This document shows, piece after piece, positions 54,021-61,740 of a stretch of 64,000 bases of DNA. The stretch comes from Trinickia dabaoshanensis (GTDB taxonomy: Bacteria; Pseudomonadota; Gammaproteobacteria; Burkholderiales; Burkholderiaceae). A program made the position numbers and the translations under genes. The stretch covers positions 1-64,000 of the forward strand of contig NZ_PNYA01000026.1 in the NCBI RefSeq assembly GCF_002879885.1. The letters run 5' to 3'. Position 1 is the first letter of the stretch. Each line of letters opens with the position of its first letter. A model generated the notes under the pieces. That model did no database searches. It was not told the DNA's origin and saw only the letters and a list, made by a program, of their open reading frames with translations.

Positions 54021-55070
54021 CTACGCGGCGGGTTTGAAGGGTTGAGGTCGCCGGCTCGATTCTTGGCGATCGACCATCCAGCCCGGATAGAAGGGCGGCA
54101 GTGCACTCACGGCGTCGAGCCGGGCCAGCTCTTCCTCGGTAAGGAGAACATCGACTGCGCCGAGATTGTCCTCGAGCTGTTCCACGCGTTTAGCGCCGAT
54201 GATGACGCTCGTGACGTGGGGCTTCGCGAGTAGCCAGGCCAGCGCGATGCGGGCGACGGAAACGCCGCGCGCGTCGGCGATGGTGCGCATTTGTGCAACG
54301 CAAGGCCAGGCCCGTTCGAGATCCACCGGCGGAAAATCGAAATTCGTTCGCCGCGATCCTTCTTCCGTCGCTGCTCCCGGGCCGAATTTCCCAGAAAGCA
54401 AGCCACCGGCGAGAGGTGACCAGACGAGCAGCCCCATTTGTTCTTCGACGACGAGCGGCACCAACTCTCTCTCGATATCGCGCCCGGCGATCGAATAATA
54501 GGCTTGCAGCGTCTCGAAGCGCGTGGCGTGAAGGGCCGCGCTGAGCCCGAGTGCCTTACCGATTTTGCCTGCGCGCCAATTCGATACGCCCACGTATCGA
54601 ACCAGCCCCTGCCGAGAGAGATCGTCGAGGGCGCGCAGGGTCTCTTCGACAGGCGTGACGGAATCGTTCGCGTGAATCTGATAAAGATCGATGTGGTCGG
54701 TTTGGAGCCGTTCTAGACTTCGCTGTACGGAATCCATGATGTGGCCGCGCGATGCCCCCTGATCGTTCGGGCCCGGGCCCATCGCGCCGGCTGTCTTCGT
54801 CGCGAGCACGATGTTGCTGCGCGGCACGCCGATGTCTTTCAGCGCTTGCCCGACGAGCCGTTCGGATTGACCGAAGGAGTAAATGTCGGCGGTGTCGATG
54901 AAATTGATGCCTTCGGCCAATGCGCGGGCGATCAACTGATTCGCTTCTTCCTGGCCGACAGATCCGATCGCGCGCCACATGCCGGCGTCGGCATTGCCGC
55001 CAAGCGTCATCGTGCCGAGACACAGTTCGGAGACGTATAGGCCGGTGCGGCCAAGCTGCTTATATTTCAT
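54021..55070 (-). CDS. Aldo/keto reductase
   Basis: The 349-residue (beta/alpha)8 NADPH-dependent reductase has the N-terminal MKYKQLGRTGLYVSELCLGTM block, the catalytic Asp/Tyr pair in DTADIYSFGQSE, Lys in LATKTAG, and His in DLYQIHANDSVTP. The length and layout are typical of the AKR11/AKR12-like group. The middle gene of a three-gene redox operon; the gap to the upstream gene is 42 bases. The substrate is unknown. Confidence 0.93.
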   Translation of the reverse strand: MKYKQLGRTGLYVSELCLGTMTLGGNADAGMWRAIGSVGQEEANQLIARALAEGINFIDTADIYSFGQSERLVGQALKDIGVPRSNIVLATKTAGAMGPGPNDQGASRGHIMDSVQRSLERLQTDHIDLYQIHANDSVTPVEETLRALDDLSRQGLVRYVGVSNWRAGKIGKALGLSAALHATRFETLQAYYSIAGRDIERELVPLVVEEQMGLLVWSPLAGGLLSGKFGPGAATEEGSRRTNFDFPPVDLERAWPCVAQMRTIADARGVSVARIALAWLLAKPHVTSVIIGAKRVEQLEDNLGAVDVLLTEEELARLDAVSALPPFYPGWMVDRQESSRRPQPFKPAA

Positions 55071-55112
55071 GCCGGTTCCTCGAAGATTGGATTGAATATC
55101 GTGTGACGGCGG

Positions 55113-55703
55113 TCAGTTGGTTTGGTGTCTTCCCGACCGAAGCTGCGAGGCGATCAATGCGACGCGTGCCCCATAGCGGCGCGCCGTCTCGAGGTCACCC
55201 GGCGACATTTCTTCGGGCGATGCATCGGCCGGCGTTTGCGCCATCGGTCCGATATAAGAACCCATGCGGTTCAGATCGTCGCGCACGGACGCTTTCAAGT
55301 TAGCCGGCTTGATGTCCATGCTGACCCAGATACCGCTGTGCTGCCCGGCGAGTAGGACGAAGTATTCGAGCGTATTGAGTTTGTCGCCATTGATGCTCGC
55401 GCTATTCGTAAAGCCGCCGAAGACCTTGTTCTTCCATCCGCCTTCAAACCATGTTTTCGACGATGCATCCGCGAACTTCTTGAACTGCCAACTGGGTCCG
55501 CCCATGTAGGTCGGCGAGCCGAAGAGGATCGCGTCCGCGCGGGCAAGCGTTTCCCAGCCGTCCTGAGCTACGTTGCCGTCGGCGTCGATGGCGACGAGTA
55601 CGGCGCCGGCACCTTCGGCGACAGCCGCTGCCATACGCTCGGTATGCCCGTAGCCGGAGTGATAGACGACGGCCGTTTTAACCGGCGAGGTGTGGTCAGT
55701 CAT
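55113..55703 (-). CDS. Flavodoxin-fold NAD(P)H:quinone oxidoreductase-like protein
   Basis: The 196-residue protein resembles the WrbA/flavodoxin superfamily. The FMN phosphate loop is YHSGYGHTERMAAAVAEGA (about 13-31), and the FGSPTYMGGPSW loop contacts the flavin. It probably reduces quinones or other substrates with NAD(P)H. It is the first gene of the redox operon, divergent from a LysR regulator 118 bases away. Confidence 0.9.
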   Translation of the reverse strand: MTDHTSPVKTAVVYHSGYGHTERMAAAVAEGAGAVLVAIDADGNVAQDGWETLARADAILFGSPTYMGGPSWQFKKFADASSKTWFEGGWKNKVFGGFTNSASINGDKLNTLEYFVLLAGQHSGIWVSMDIKPANLKASVRDDLNRMGSYIGPMAQTPADASPEEMSPGDLETARRYGARVALIASQLRSGRHQTN

Positions 55704-55821
55704 GTTTGCTTCCTTTCGTTTGACGGGGCCTCTTGCGAGGATATGGAGTGCTAGTCTATTGAGTCACTAATGAGTTATAAATGAGGCCAAATCGAACGGT
55801 CCGTTCCTCCTGCGGTGAACA

Positions 55822-56727
55822 ATGCAAAACCTTGACGCACTTTTGATCTTTGCTCGAGTGGCCGAAATGACGAGCTTCACGCGGGCCGCTGAGAGCCTGG
55901 GTATCCAAAAGGGGCGTGTTTCCACGGTGATTCGTACACTCGAGCAAGAAGTGGGGGCGACGCTCCTGCATCGGACGACGCGCAGCGTGCAACTGACGGA
56001 AGATGGGCGCGCTTTTTATTCACGCGCGCGCGACCTCTTGGCTGAAGTGCAAGAGTTGCAGTCGATGTTCGCGGATAACGGCGCGCCGCTTCGGGGCAAA
56101 CTGCGCGTGGACATGCCGACTGAGTTGGCGCGCGGCGTTGTCGTTCCGGCTTTGCCGCAACTGTTGTCGGCAAATCCGGAATTGGAGCTGGAACTGTCGA
56201 GCACCGATCGGCGCGTGGATCTCGTTCAGGAAGGGTTCGATTGCGTGATTCGTTTGGGCCCGATCGTCGACGAAACGCTGATCGCTCGGCCCCTGGGCAA
56301 GCTGCGCATGATCAATGCGGCGAGCCCGGGTTACTTAGCGCGCCATGGCGCGCCGCATACGTTAGACGATCTTCGCACTCAGGGGCATCAAATGGTGCAC
56401 TACACGCGCACATTCGGCGGCAAGCCCCCAGGATGGGAATATCCGGACGGGGACGCATATGCCACACTTTCGCTGCCCGGGGCGATGCAGGTCAATAACG
56501 TGCAGGCCTATCATGCAGCCGGACTCGCGGGGATTGGGTTGATCCAGGCAGGTTCACCGGGCCTCGCCCAATACATCGAATCCGGGGCGTTAGTGGAAGT
56601 ACTGCCGAATTTGCGGCCCCAGCCGTTGGACGCATCGATAGTCGTGGCACATCGGCGTAACCTTTCGCAACGGGTGAGGGCGTTTATGGGTTGGATCGAG
56701 AAGGTGATGCAGCCTTACTTTGATTGA
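55822..56727 (+). CDS. LysR-family regulator
   Basis: This is a 301-residue LysR-type regulator. Helix-turn-helix at about 1-60 (FARVAEMTSFTRAAESLGIQKGRVSTVI) and effector domain from about 90 (KLRVDMPTELARGVVVP). It is divergent from the flavodoxin-AKR-SDR operon, its likely target. It belongs to the same broad subgroup as the other CrgA-type LysR proteins in the window. Confidence 0.93.
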   Translation: MQNLDALLIFARVAEMTSFTRAAESLGIQKGRVSTVIRTLEQEVGATLLHRTTRSVQLTEDGRAFYSRARDLLAEVQELQSMFADNGAPLRGKLRVDMPTELARGVVVPALPQLLSANPELELELSSTDRRVDLVQEGFDCVIRLGPIVDETLIARPLGKLRMINAASPGYLARHGAPHTLDDLRTQGHQMVHYTRTFGGKPPGWEYPDGDAYATLSLPGAMQVNNVQAYHAAGLAGIGLIQAGSPGLAQYIESGALVEVLPNLRPQPLDASIVVAHRRNLSQRVRAFMGWIEKVMQPYFD

Positions 56728-56741
56728 TGTGAGCGGGGCGC

Positions 56742-57395
56742 CTACGGCACCTGCGGTTGCTCATATGGACTCGCCGAGATTCGCGCTTTTTTAAAGCCGA
56801 GCCACGTCCATGTGACGCCGCTCCTGCGGTTGCCTTGCTGAACCGACTCTGCCTCCGCGTTAAGCACGAGGGCAAGGCCGTGAGCTTCGGCAAGCGCTAT
56901 CGTCTCGGCGGCAGAAACATCAAACATGCGGCGGCCGATCGGCGTCGGCCCGTGACGCAGCGACATGATCAAATGACCGTCTTCCTCAATGAGTTTGCCG
57001 ATCACGTGCATCCCCTGCTGCCGCTGCGACTCGTCAAGGTGCATCCAGACTGCGGTGATCAAGACAGCATTGAAGCGAAATGCGAGCTTCGTTATGGTCG
57101 CCAGTTCGGGAAGGCTGTCATCGAACCAGTGGATGTTGGGAGCAGGGTATAAGCTCGTCGCCGCCACACGTAGTTCGTCAACGGGCTCGACCGCCACGAC
57201 TGAGTGCCCCATCGCCGCTAGAGCTGCGGCATCTCGGCCCATCCCGGAGCCTAAATCGAGAACGCGCGCTGGCGATTTCGGAACGAGATGCAAAACCGGG
57301 CGGTGAAGGTTCTCAAAAGAGACGTCACGCCATTTGGCGATCAGAGCGGGGGCCTCCTCGGCGTAGCCCTCGGTTCCGGGCACATTAGTTGACAT
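56742..57395 (-). CDS. Class I SAM-dependent methyltransferase
   Basis: The 217-residue protein has SAM-binding motif I VLDLGSGMGRDAAALAAMG (about 45-63), the acidic motif II VVAVEPVDELR and motif IV FNAVLITAVWMHLDESQR. It resembles the UbiE/tellurite-resistance-like group, but the substrate is unknown. There is no obvious partner; it converges with the LysR gene. Confidence 0.88.
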   Translation of the reverse strand: MSTNVPGTEGYAEEAPALIAKWRDVSFENLHRPVLHLVPKSPARVLDLGSGMGRDAAALAAMGHSVVAVEPVDELRVAATSLYPAPNIHWFDDSLPELATITKLAFRFNAVLITAVWMHLDESQRQQGMHVIGKLIEEDGHLIMSLRHGPTPIGRRMFDVSAAETIALAEAHGLALVLNAEAESVQQGNRRSGVTWTWLGFKKARISASPYEQPQVP

Positions 57396-57588
57396 TCGCT
57401 GGGCGGGGGGGGCAGGTGGACGGTATTCGATCCTACCGGTTTGATAAGGTCGGTGTCATTGGGCGGCAAGTCGCAGTGAACATCGCAGCGCTCGAATCCA
57501 GTCATCGCGAGCAGACCGTGATAGCTTGCACAAGTGCATCCTGCTCGCTTGGATTTCGAAAGAACGCTTCGAGGGTTGTGTGCTCCTC

Positions 57589-57783
57589 TTATGCCATCTC
57601 CTTCAGACAACGTTCGTTCACCGCAGGACGAGTAGAAATGCTTCGGACGGCAGCCGTGATGAACAACCCGAGAATCGTCAGCGTCACCACGACGCCTTTT
57701 ACCCATTGTCGAGTCTCGAAGCTCGAGCCGTAGAGCTTGTGCCACCTAGGTTTCGTACTTACAGTCGATTCACACGCAGCCAT
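57589..57783 (-). CDS. Small single-pass membrane protein (possible MarR target)
   Basis: The predicted 64-residue protein has a basic, soluble N-terminus, one strong hydrophobic helix (VKGVVVTLTILGLFITAAV, about 28-46) and a charged tail. AGGGCGAG precedes ATG 57783. No family was recognised. It lies downstream of a MarR regulator on the same strand with a SlyA-like palindrome between them, which raises the chance that it is real. It could be a chance open frame. Confidence 0.45.
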   Translation of the reverse strand: MAACESTVSTKPRWHKLYGSSFETRQWVKGVVVTLTILGLFITAAVRSISTRPAVNERCLKEMA

Positions 57784-57800
57784 TTCGCTCGCCCTATTTG

Positions 57801-57814
57801 ATTAGCATGCTAAT
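57801..57814. promoter_or_regulatory. SlyA/MarR-type palindrome
   Basis: ATTAGCATGCTAAT is a perfect 14-bp palindrome 17 bases before the ATG of the small membrane protein gene. It differs by one base from the established SlyA consensus TTAGCAAGCTAA. A related half-site, ATTAGCA, occurs in the upstream region of the MarR gene itself near 58275. Confidence 0.65.
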
Positions 57815-57834
57815 TATATGTTCCGTCGAATCCG

Positions 57835-58251
57835 TCACTCCAACGATTCCCGGACCGCTCGGATGTCGGTAACAGTCGCATCGAACAGAGTAGAACCAAT
57901 TCGTTGTCGTAAACTCTTTGCGATCCGAGCGCTCGCTTGATTCAAAGGGTCGCCGATCAGCTTTCCGGATTCGGTAGGCTCCAACTGCCATTCACGACCG
58001 TCCGTTTCAGCTCGGCGGCGCGTAACCAGTTCCTTGACGCACAGGTTGTCGATCAGCCTTGTTGCGGTGGGACGTGAAATCCCCAGCACATCGGCAACCT
58101 CGCTGCCGAGGCAGCCGGGCTTAGCCAGGACGACGCGGAGTACGAACCCCTGTGCCGGCGTCAAATCGAAAGCCGCGTATGCGGCCGTCCACTCTCTTTC
58201 GACGAGGCGGGCCAACGAGGCGGAATTGAAGTAAAGGCAATGATCGAACAT
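57835..58251 (-). CDS. MarR-family regulator
   Basis: The 138-residue protein has the MarR winged helix-turn-helix: LTPAQGFVLRVVLAKPGCLGSEVADVLGIS followed by the recognition helix RPTATRLIDNLCVKELVTRRR and the wing with DGRE. It would repress nearby genes and release them on binding a phenolic or similar ligand. ATG 58251 (MFDHCLYFNSAS) gives the usual family length; longer starts add an unrelated tail. A SlyA-like palindrome lies beyond its 3' end. Confidence 0.9.
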   Translation of the reverse strand: MFDHCLYFNSASLARLVEREWTAAYAAFDLTPAQGFVLRVVLAKPGCLGSEVADVLGISRPTATRLIDNLCVKELVTRRRAETDGREWQLEPTESGKLIGDPLNQASARIAKSLRQRIGSTLFDATVTDIRAVRESLE

Positions 58252-58448
58252 GTAGCCATTCAAACACAAAACGATTAGCAAGACAACTATATCGTGTGAA
58301 AAGAGTGTGCAGCCGGGGCAGTGCATGGGGAACTGCGGCTACACGGCGCCTTAGCGACCGTGCCATGGACCGATAGGCATCGCGTTGACCCGGGCCACCT
58401 GGGGCGTTGGCAGCATTGGGGCGTAACACCCATCTCTTGCCTTTCTGT

Positions 58449-58835
58449 TCACCCCGGCCAATGACTTGCAAAATCAAACGACAATTGCCTGTGGTGGCGA
58501 ATGGAAAGCAGATACACCGCGCCCTCGATGGACGCGTACAGGACCAGGTAGTCCGTCATCACGTACTCGCGCAGTTCGCTTCCTTGCGAGATGGCGTCGA
58601 GTTGTTTAGTCAGACGAGCGATGCCGTTGCTCACCTCGACCGAACGAGCACGACGCTCGAGGAAGAGGTGACCCATGCTGGGAAAGCGCTCCAAATTAGG
58701 GACGACCGTATCCATCAATTCGTCCAGCAGCACGTCGAACGCCTGCGGAGCGCCGGCTTCCAACAGGAATGCTTCCACTTCTTCAAGGTTGCGTTCGAAG
58801 TTCGCGGTGAGCTTAATAGTATGGCGCGCTGTCAC
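58449..58835 (-). CDS. ParE/RelE-superfamily toxin
   Basis: The 128-residue protein has a RelE/ParE-like fold: an N-terminal helical hairpin (FERNLEEVEAFLLEAGAPQAF), then strands LREYVMTDYLVLYASIEGAVYLLSIRHHRQ. These end in the IRHHRQ stretch typical of ParE/YoeB-type toxins. It lies 16 bases after the Phd/YefM-type antitoxin gene on the same strand. ParE-type proteins usually poison gyrase and RelE-type cleave mRNA; the mode cannot be told. Confidence 0.88.
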   Translation of the reverse strand: MTARHTIKLTANFERNLEEVEAFLLEAGAPQAFDVLLDELMDTVVPNLERFPSMGHLFLERRARSVEVSNGIARLTKQLDAISQGSELREYVMTDYLVLYASIEGAVYLLSIRHHRQLSFDFASHWPG

Positions 58836-58851
58836 TGTGCAATCGAGTCAG

Positions 58852-59151
58852 TTAGCCTGCCGCCTTGACGCGGCGGCGCTTGATGGCAGACAGCGTGCTG
58901 CGGGCGTCTTTCACCTTACGTGCGGAAACATCGGCCAAGCCTTTGCTGGCGTCTTCTATCAGCAACAAGTGGATGCGCTCGCGCTCGAGTTGGTGGTAGT
59001 AATCGAGCCGCTGTGCGTCGATGATGGCAACGTAGCTTTCGCCGTTTTTTGTGACGATTTTCTCGGCCCCGGCCTTCACTTGGTCGGCCAGTTCGGAGAG
59101 ATTGGCCCTGGCTTGCGACAGCGAAATCACATCGCTGGCTGTGATTGACAT
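58852..59151 (-). CDS. Phd/YefM-family antitoxin
   Basis: The 99-residue protein has the Phd/YefM N-terminal DNA-binding fold (SITASDVISLSQARANLSELADQV, about 2-25; EKIVTKNGESYVAIIDAQRL). A basic helical C-terminal tail (about 75-99) would cover the toxin. ATG 59151 begins just after a promoter-like AT-rich segment. It is the first gene of a two-gene toxin-antitoxin operon. Confidence 0.9.
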   Translation of the reverse strand: MSITASDVISLSQARANLSELADQVKAGAEKIVTKNGESYVAIIDAQRLDYYHQLERERIHLLLIEDASKGLADVSARKVKDARSTLSAIKRRRVKAAG

Positions 59152-59230
59152 GGTTCACTCCCGGCAAGATGCTGTACAAAATAGCGTACATATTACCGTA
59201 GTTCGCCATAGAAGGCCACGGCCAATAGGC

Positions 59231-59656
59231 TTACTGCGCGAGCCCTACGCGACGCAATGCCTCCTCGGCGGCCTCGTGGTCTTGGGCCGATGTTCCCCCG
59301 GAAATACCGATGCCGCCTACCAGGCGCCCTTCATGGAAGATCGGCATGCCACCGCCGACCGGCATGAGCCGCGGATGGTTCGCCAGCGGGGCGACAGCAG
59401 GTTCGGCCATGTACTGATTCCATTGATGCGTGGACATTCCGAACGACGCAGCCGTCCATGCCTTGTCGATGGCGACGTCGACGGTCAGGAACGGGGCGGA
59501 ATCCGCGCGCTCGAACGCACGCAGGTGGCCGCCTGAATCGGTAATGGCGATCGTCGCCGCGAACCCGCGCGCGGCGCACGCTCGACGTGCTTCTGCCAGC
59601 AGTTCTTGCGCAGCTTCGAGGCTGATCGTGGCCGTGTTGACGATTGGCGATTTCAT
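59231..59656 (-). CDS. GlcG/HbpS-family protein
   Basis: The 141-residue protein belongs to the GlcG/HbpS (haem-degrading-like) family: ATIAITDSGGHLRAFERADSA, KAWTAASFGMST and the C-terminal GGMPIFHEGRLVGGIGISGGT block. The family includes haem-binding sensors and proteins linked to glycolate or propanediol use; here the role is unknown. AAGGAG lies 9 bases before ATG 59656. It is 24 bases after the quinone oxidoreductase-like gene and forms an operon with it. Confidence 0.9.
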   Translation of the reverse strand: MKSPIVNTATISLEAAQELLAEARRACAARGFAATIAITDSGGHLRAFERADSAPFLTVDVAIDKAWTAASFGMSTHQWNQYMAEPAVAPLANHPRLMPVGGGMPIFHEGRLVGGIGISGGTSAQDHEAAEEALRRVGLAQ

Positions 59657-59680
59657 GTTGATGCTCCTTCCCAAACGAGT

Positions 59681-60694
59681 TCAGTGGTTGGCAACGACGA
59701 CCTTGCCGATCATGTTGCCTGCCTCGACCAGCGCGTGCGCTTCGATGAGATTTGCCGCATTGATGCCGTCGATACGTCGGGTCACGGTGTGCTTGAGACG
59801 ACCCTGATCGACCAGTTCCGCCGCGCGGCGCAGCAAGGCATGTTGCCGTGCGATGGTGTCGGTGGTGAACATTGCGCGGGTGAACATGAGCTCCCAGTGA
59901 ATCGAAATGGATTTCCCCTTGAATGGGCCGATATCCAGTCCAACCGGGTCGTCGATCAGCGCAAATTGGCCTTCCGGACGAAGCACGGCGGCGATTTGAG
60001 GCACATAGGCGGCGCTATGGGTCAACCCGGCGGCGTGGGTGACGTGCTCGATGCCCAGCGCGGCCAATTGCGGTGCCCAAGGTTGATGGTGATCGATGAC
60101 GTGATGCGCGCCGTGAGCCAACGTCCACTCGCGCGTTTCCGGCCGCGAAGCCGTGCCGATGACGGTCATGCCGGTCAGCTCGCGCGCCAGTTGGGTAAGA
60201 ATCGAGCCGACGCCGCCGGCCGCTCCGACTACGAGCAGCACGTTGTTCTCGGTCGGGTCGGCCGCCTGAACACGCAGGCGATCGAACAGCAGTTCCCAAG
60301 CGGTGATCGTCGTCAGCGGCAGCGACGCGGCTTCCGCGAAATCCAGCGATTTCGGCATGGGGCCGACGATACGTTCGTCCACGGCGTGCAGTTCGCTATT
60401 GCTGCCGGGGCGCTTGATGTCGCCTGCGTACCAGACTCGGTCGCCCGGCTTGAAGCGCGAAGCGGACGCACCCGTTGCGCGGACGATTCCCGCCGCGTCC
60501 CAACCGGCGATGCGCGCCGTTCCTTCCGGAATGTCGCCGCCACGACGGATTTTGGTGTCGACCGGATTCACCGACACCGCTTTCACTTCGACCAGCAGAT
60601 CGTGGTCGCGCAGTTCCGGCGTAGGCAGCTCGATATCGCGCAGCGCCTCGGGGTGGTCGATGGGATGGTTTTGATAGAAGCCGACGGCTTTCAT
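59681..60694 (-). CDS. Zinc-binding-type alcohol dehydrogenase family protein / quinone oxidoreductase
   Basis: The 337-residue MDR-family protein resembles the zinc-independent ZADH/quinone oxidoreductase 2 group: MKAVGFYQNHPIDHPEALRD, then the Rossmann dinucleotide loop VVGAAGGVGSILTQLARELT (about 155-175). No classical zinc-ligand set is evident. It is followed by a GlcG-like gene and is divergent from a LysR regulator. Confidence 0.9.
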   Translation of the reverse strand: MKAVGFYQNHPIDHPEALRDIELPTPELRDHDLLVEVKAVSVNPVDTKIRRGGDIPEGTARIAGWDAAGIVRATGASASRFKPGDRVWYAGDIKRPGSNSELHAVDERIVGPMPKSLDFAEAASLPLTTITAWELLFDRLRVQAADPTENNVLLVVGAAGGVGSILTQLARELTGMTVIGTASRPETREWTLAHGAHHVIDHHQPWAPQLAALGIEHVTHAAGLTHSAAYVPQIAAVLRPEGQFALIDDPVGLDIGPFKGKSISIHWELMFTRAMFTTDTIARQHALLRRAAELVDQGRLKHTVTRRIDGINAANLIEAHALVEAGNMIGKVVVANH

Positions 60695-60724
60695 ACATGC
60701 TCTCCAAGAGGGTTTGAGACCATG

Positions 60725-60749
60725 TTATCTTTCGTCGAAACGCGGATAA
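60725..60749. promoter_or_regulatory. Inverted repeat between LysR and quinone oxidoreductase genes
   Basis: TTATC (60725-60729) and GATAA (60745-60749) form an inverted repeat with 15-base spacing in the divergent promoter, a spacing compatible with a LysR-type site. The evidence is positional only. Confidence 0.4.
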
Positions 60750-60789
60750 ATATCTGCAGAACTCAAACACTTTCGGTATTTCGGTGAAA

Positions 60790-61719
60790 ATGATTCGACT
60801 CGATGATGTCCAAATCTTCGTGCATACGGTGGACTACGGCAGCTTCTCGGAGGCGGCACGTCAGTTGAATATCGCGCCCGCGCATGCGAGTGCGTCGGTG
60901 CAGCGGCTCGAGAGGGCGCTGGACACGCGTTTGTTCACCCGTTCGACGCGAAGCATGCAACTGTCCGAGGCTGGCGAGCGTTATCTGCCGCACGCGCGGG
61001 TCATGATCGATGCGCTGGTGCAAGGGGAGCAGGCGCTGGCGAGCGGCCGAGGGGCGCTGTCCGGGCCGCTGCGGCTGTCGGCACCGTCTGACTTTGGGCG
61101 AAACCTGCTGTTGCCGTGGCTGGATGAATTTCAGCACCAGCACCCAGGGTTATCGCTGCACATCAAAATGAGCGACCGCGCGGCCGACCTCATCCGCCAG
61201 CCGCTGGATGCGGTCGTGCGCTACGGGGCGTTGCCTGATTCTTCTTTGCTGGCCCTGAAGCTCGTCGACGACAACCACCGGGCATTGTGTGCCGCGCCGT
61301 CATACATCCAACGACATGGCGCGCCGGCCAAAGTCGAGGACTTGCGGCGACACAATTGTCTGCGGTATGTCTGGAGCGAGCAAATACATGAACGCTGGCG
61401 CTTTACGCCGCCGGGTGGCGAGCGCACCGTGGCAGTGACAGGCAACCGCATCAGCGATGACGCCGATGCGGTTCGTCGATGGGCGATAGCCGGGGAGGGG
61501 ATCGTCTACAAGTCGAGACTGGATCTCATCGACGATCTGAAGGCGGGACGACTGGTGGAGTTGTTTCCTCCGGAGCATTGCGAGCCTTCGCCGCTGCACT
61601 TGATCTGTGCCCACCGCGCGCAACTGACGCCGGCGATCACCGAGTTACATGCCTTCCTTCGTGAGCGCTGCGCCGCGTTGCTCGCTAGCTATCCCTTGGG
61701 AAGCTTTCGGGCTGTGTAG
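60790..61719 (+). CDS. LysR-family regulator
   Basis: This is a 309-residue LysR-type regulator with helix-turn-helix (FVHTVDYGSFSEAARQLNIAPAHASASVQRLE) and effector domain from about 90 (GPLRLSAPSDFGRNLLLPWL). It is divergent from the quinone oxidoreductase/GlcG operon, its likely target. An inverted repeat TTATC-N15-GATAA (60725-60749) lies in the 95-base gap. ATG 60790 is chosen; a GTG six bases upstream (60784) is possible. Confidence 0.92.
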   Translation: MIRLDDVQIFVHTVDYGSFSEAARQLNIAPAHASASVQRLERALDTRLFTRSTRSMQLSEAGERYLPHARVMIDALVQGEQALASGRGALSGPLRLSAPSDFGRNLLLPWLDEFQHQHPGLSLHIKMSDRAADLIRQPLDAVVRYGALPDSSLLALKLVDDNHRALCAAPSYIQRHGAPAKVEDLRRHNCLRYVWSEQIHERWRFTPPGGERTVAVTGNRISDDADAVRRWAIAGEGIVYKSRLDLIDDLKAGRLVELFPPEHCEPSPLHLICAHRAQLTPAITELHAFLRERCAALLASYPLGSFRAV

Positions 61720-61740
61720 TGGAGGGAGCGCGGATCTTCC

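Noticed and set aside
57341-57745. Open frames around the small membrane protein (minus 57341-57745, plus 57389-57733)
   Set aside because: They overlap better candidates, have no ribosome binding site and show unnatural composition.
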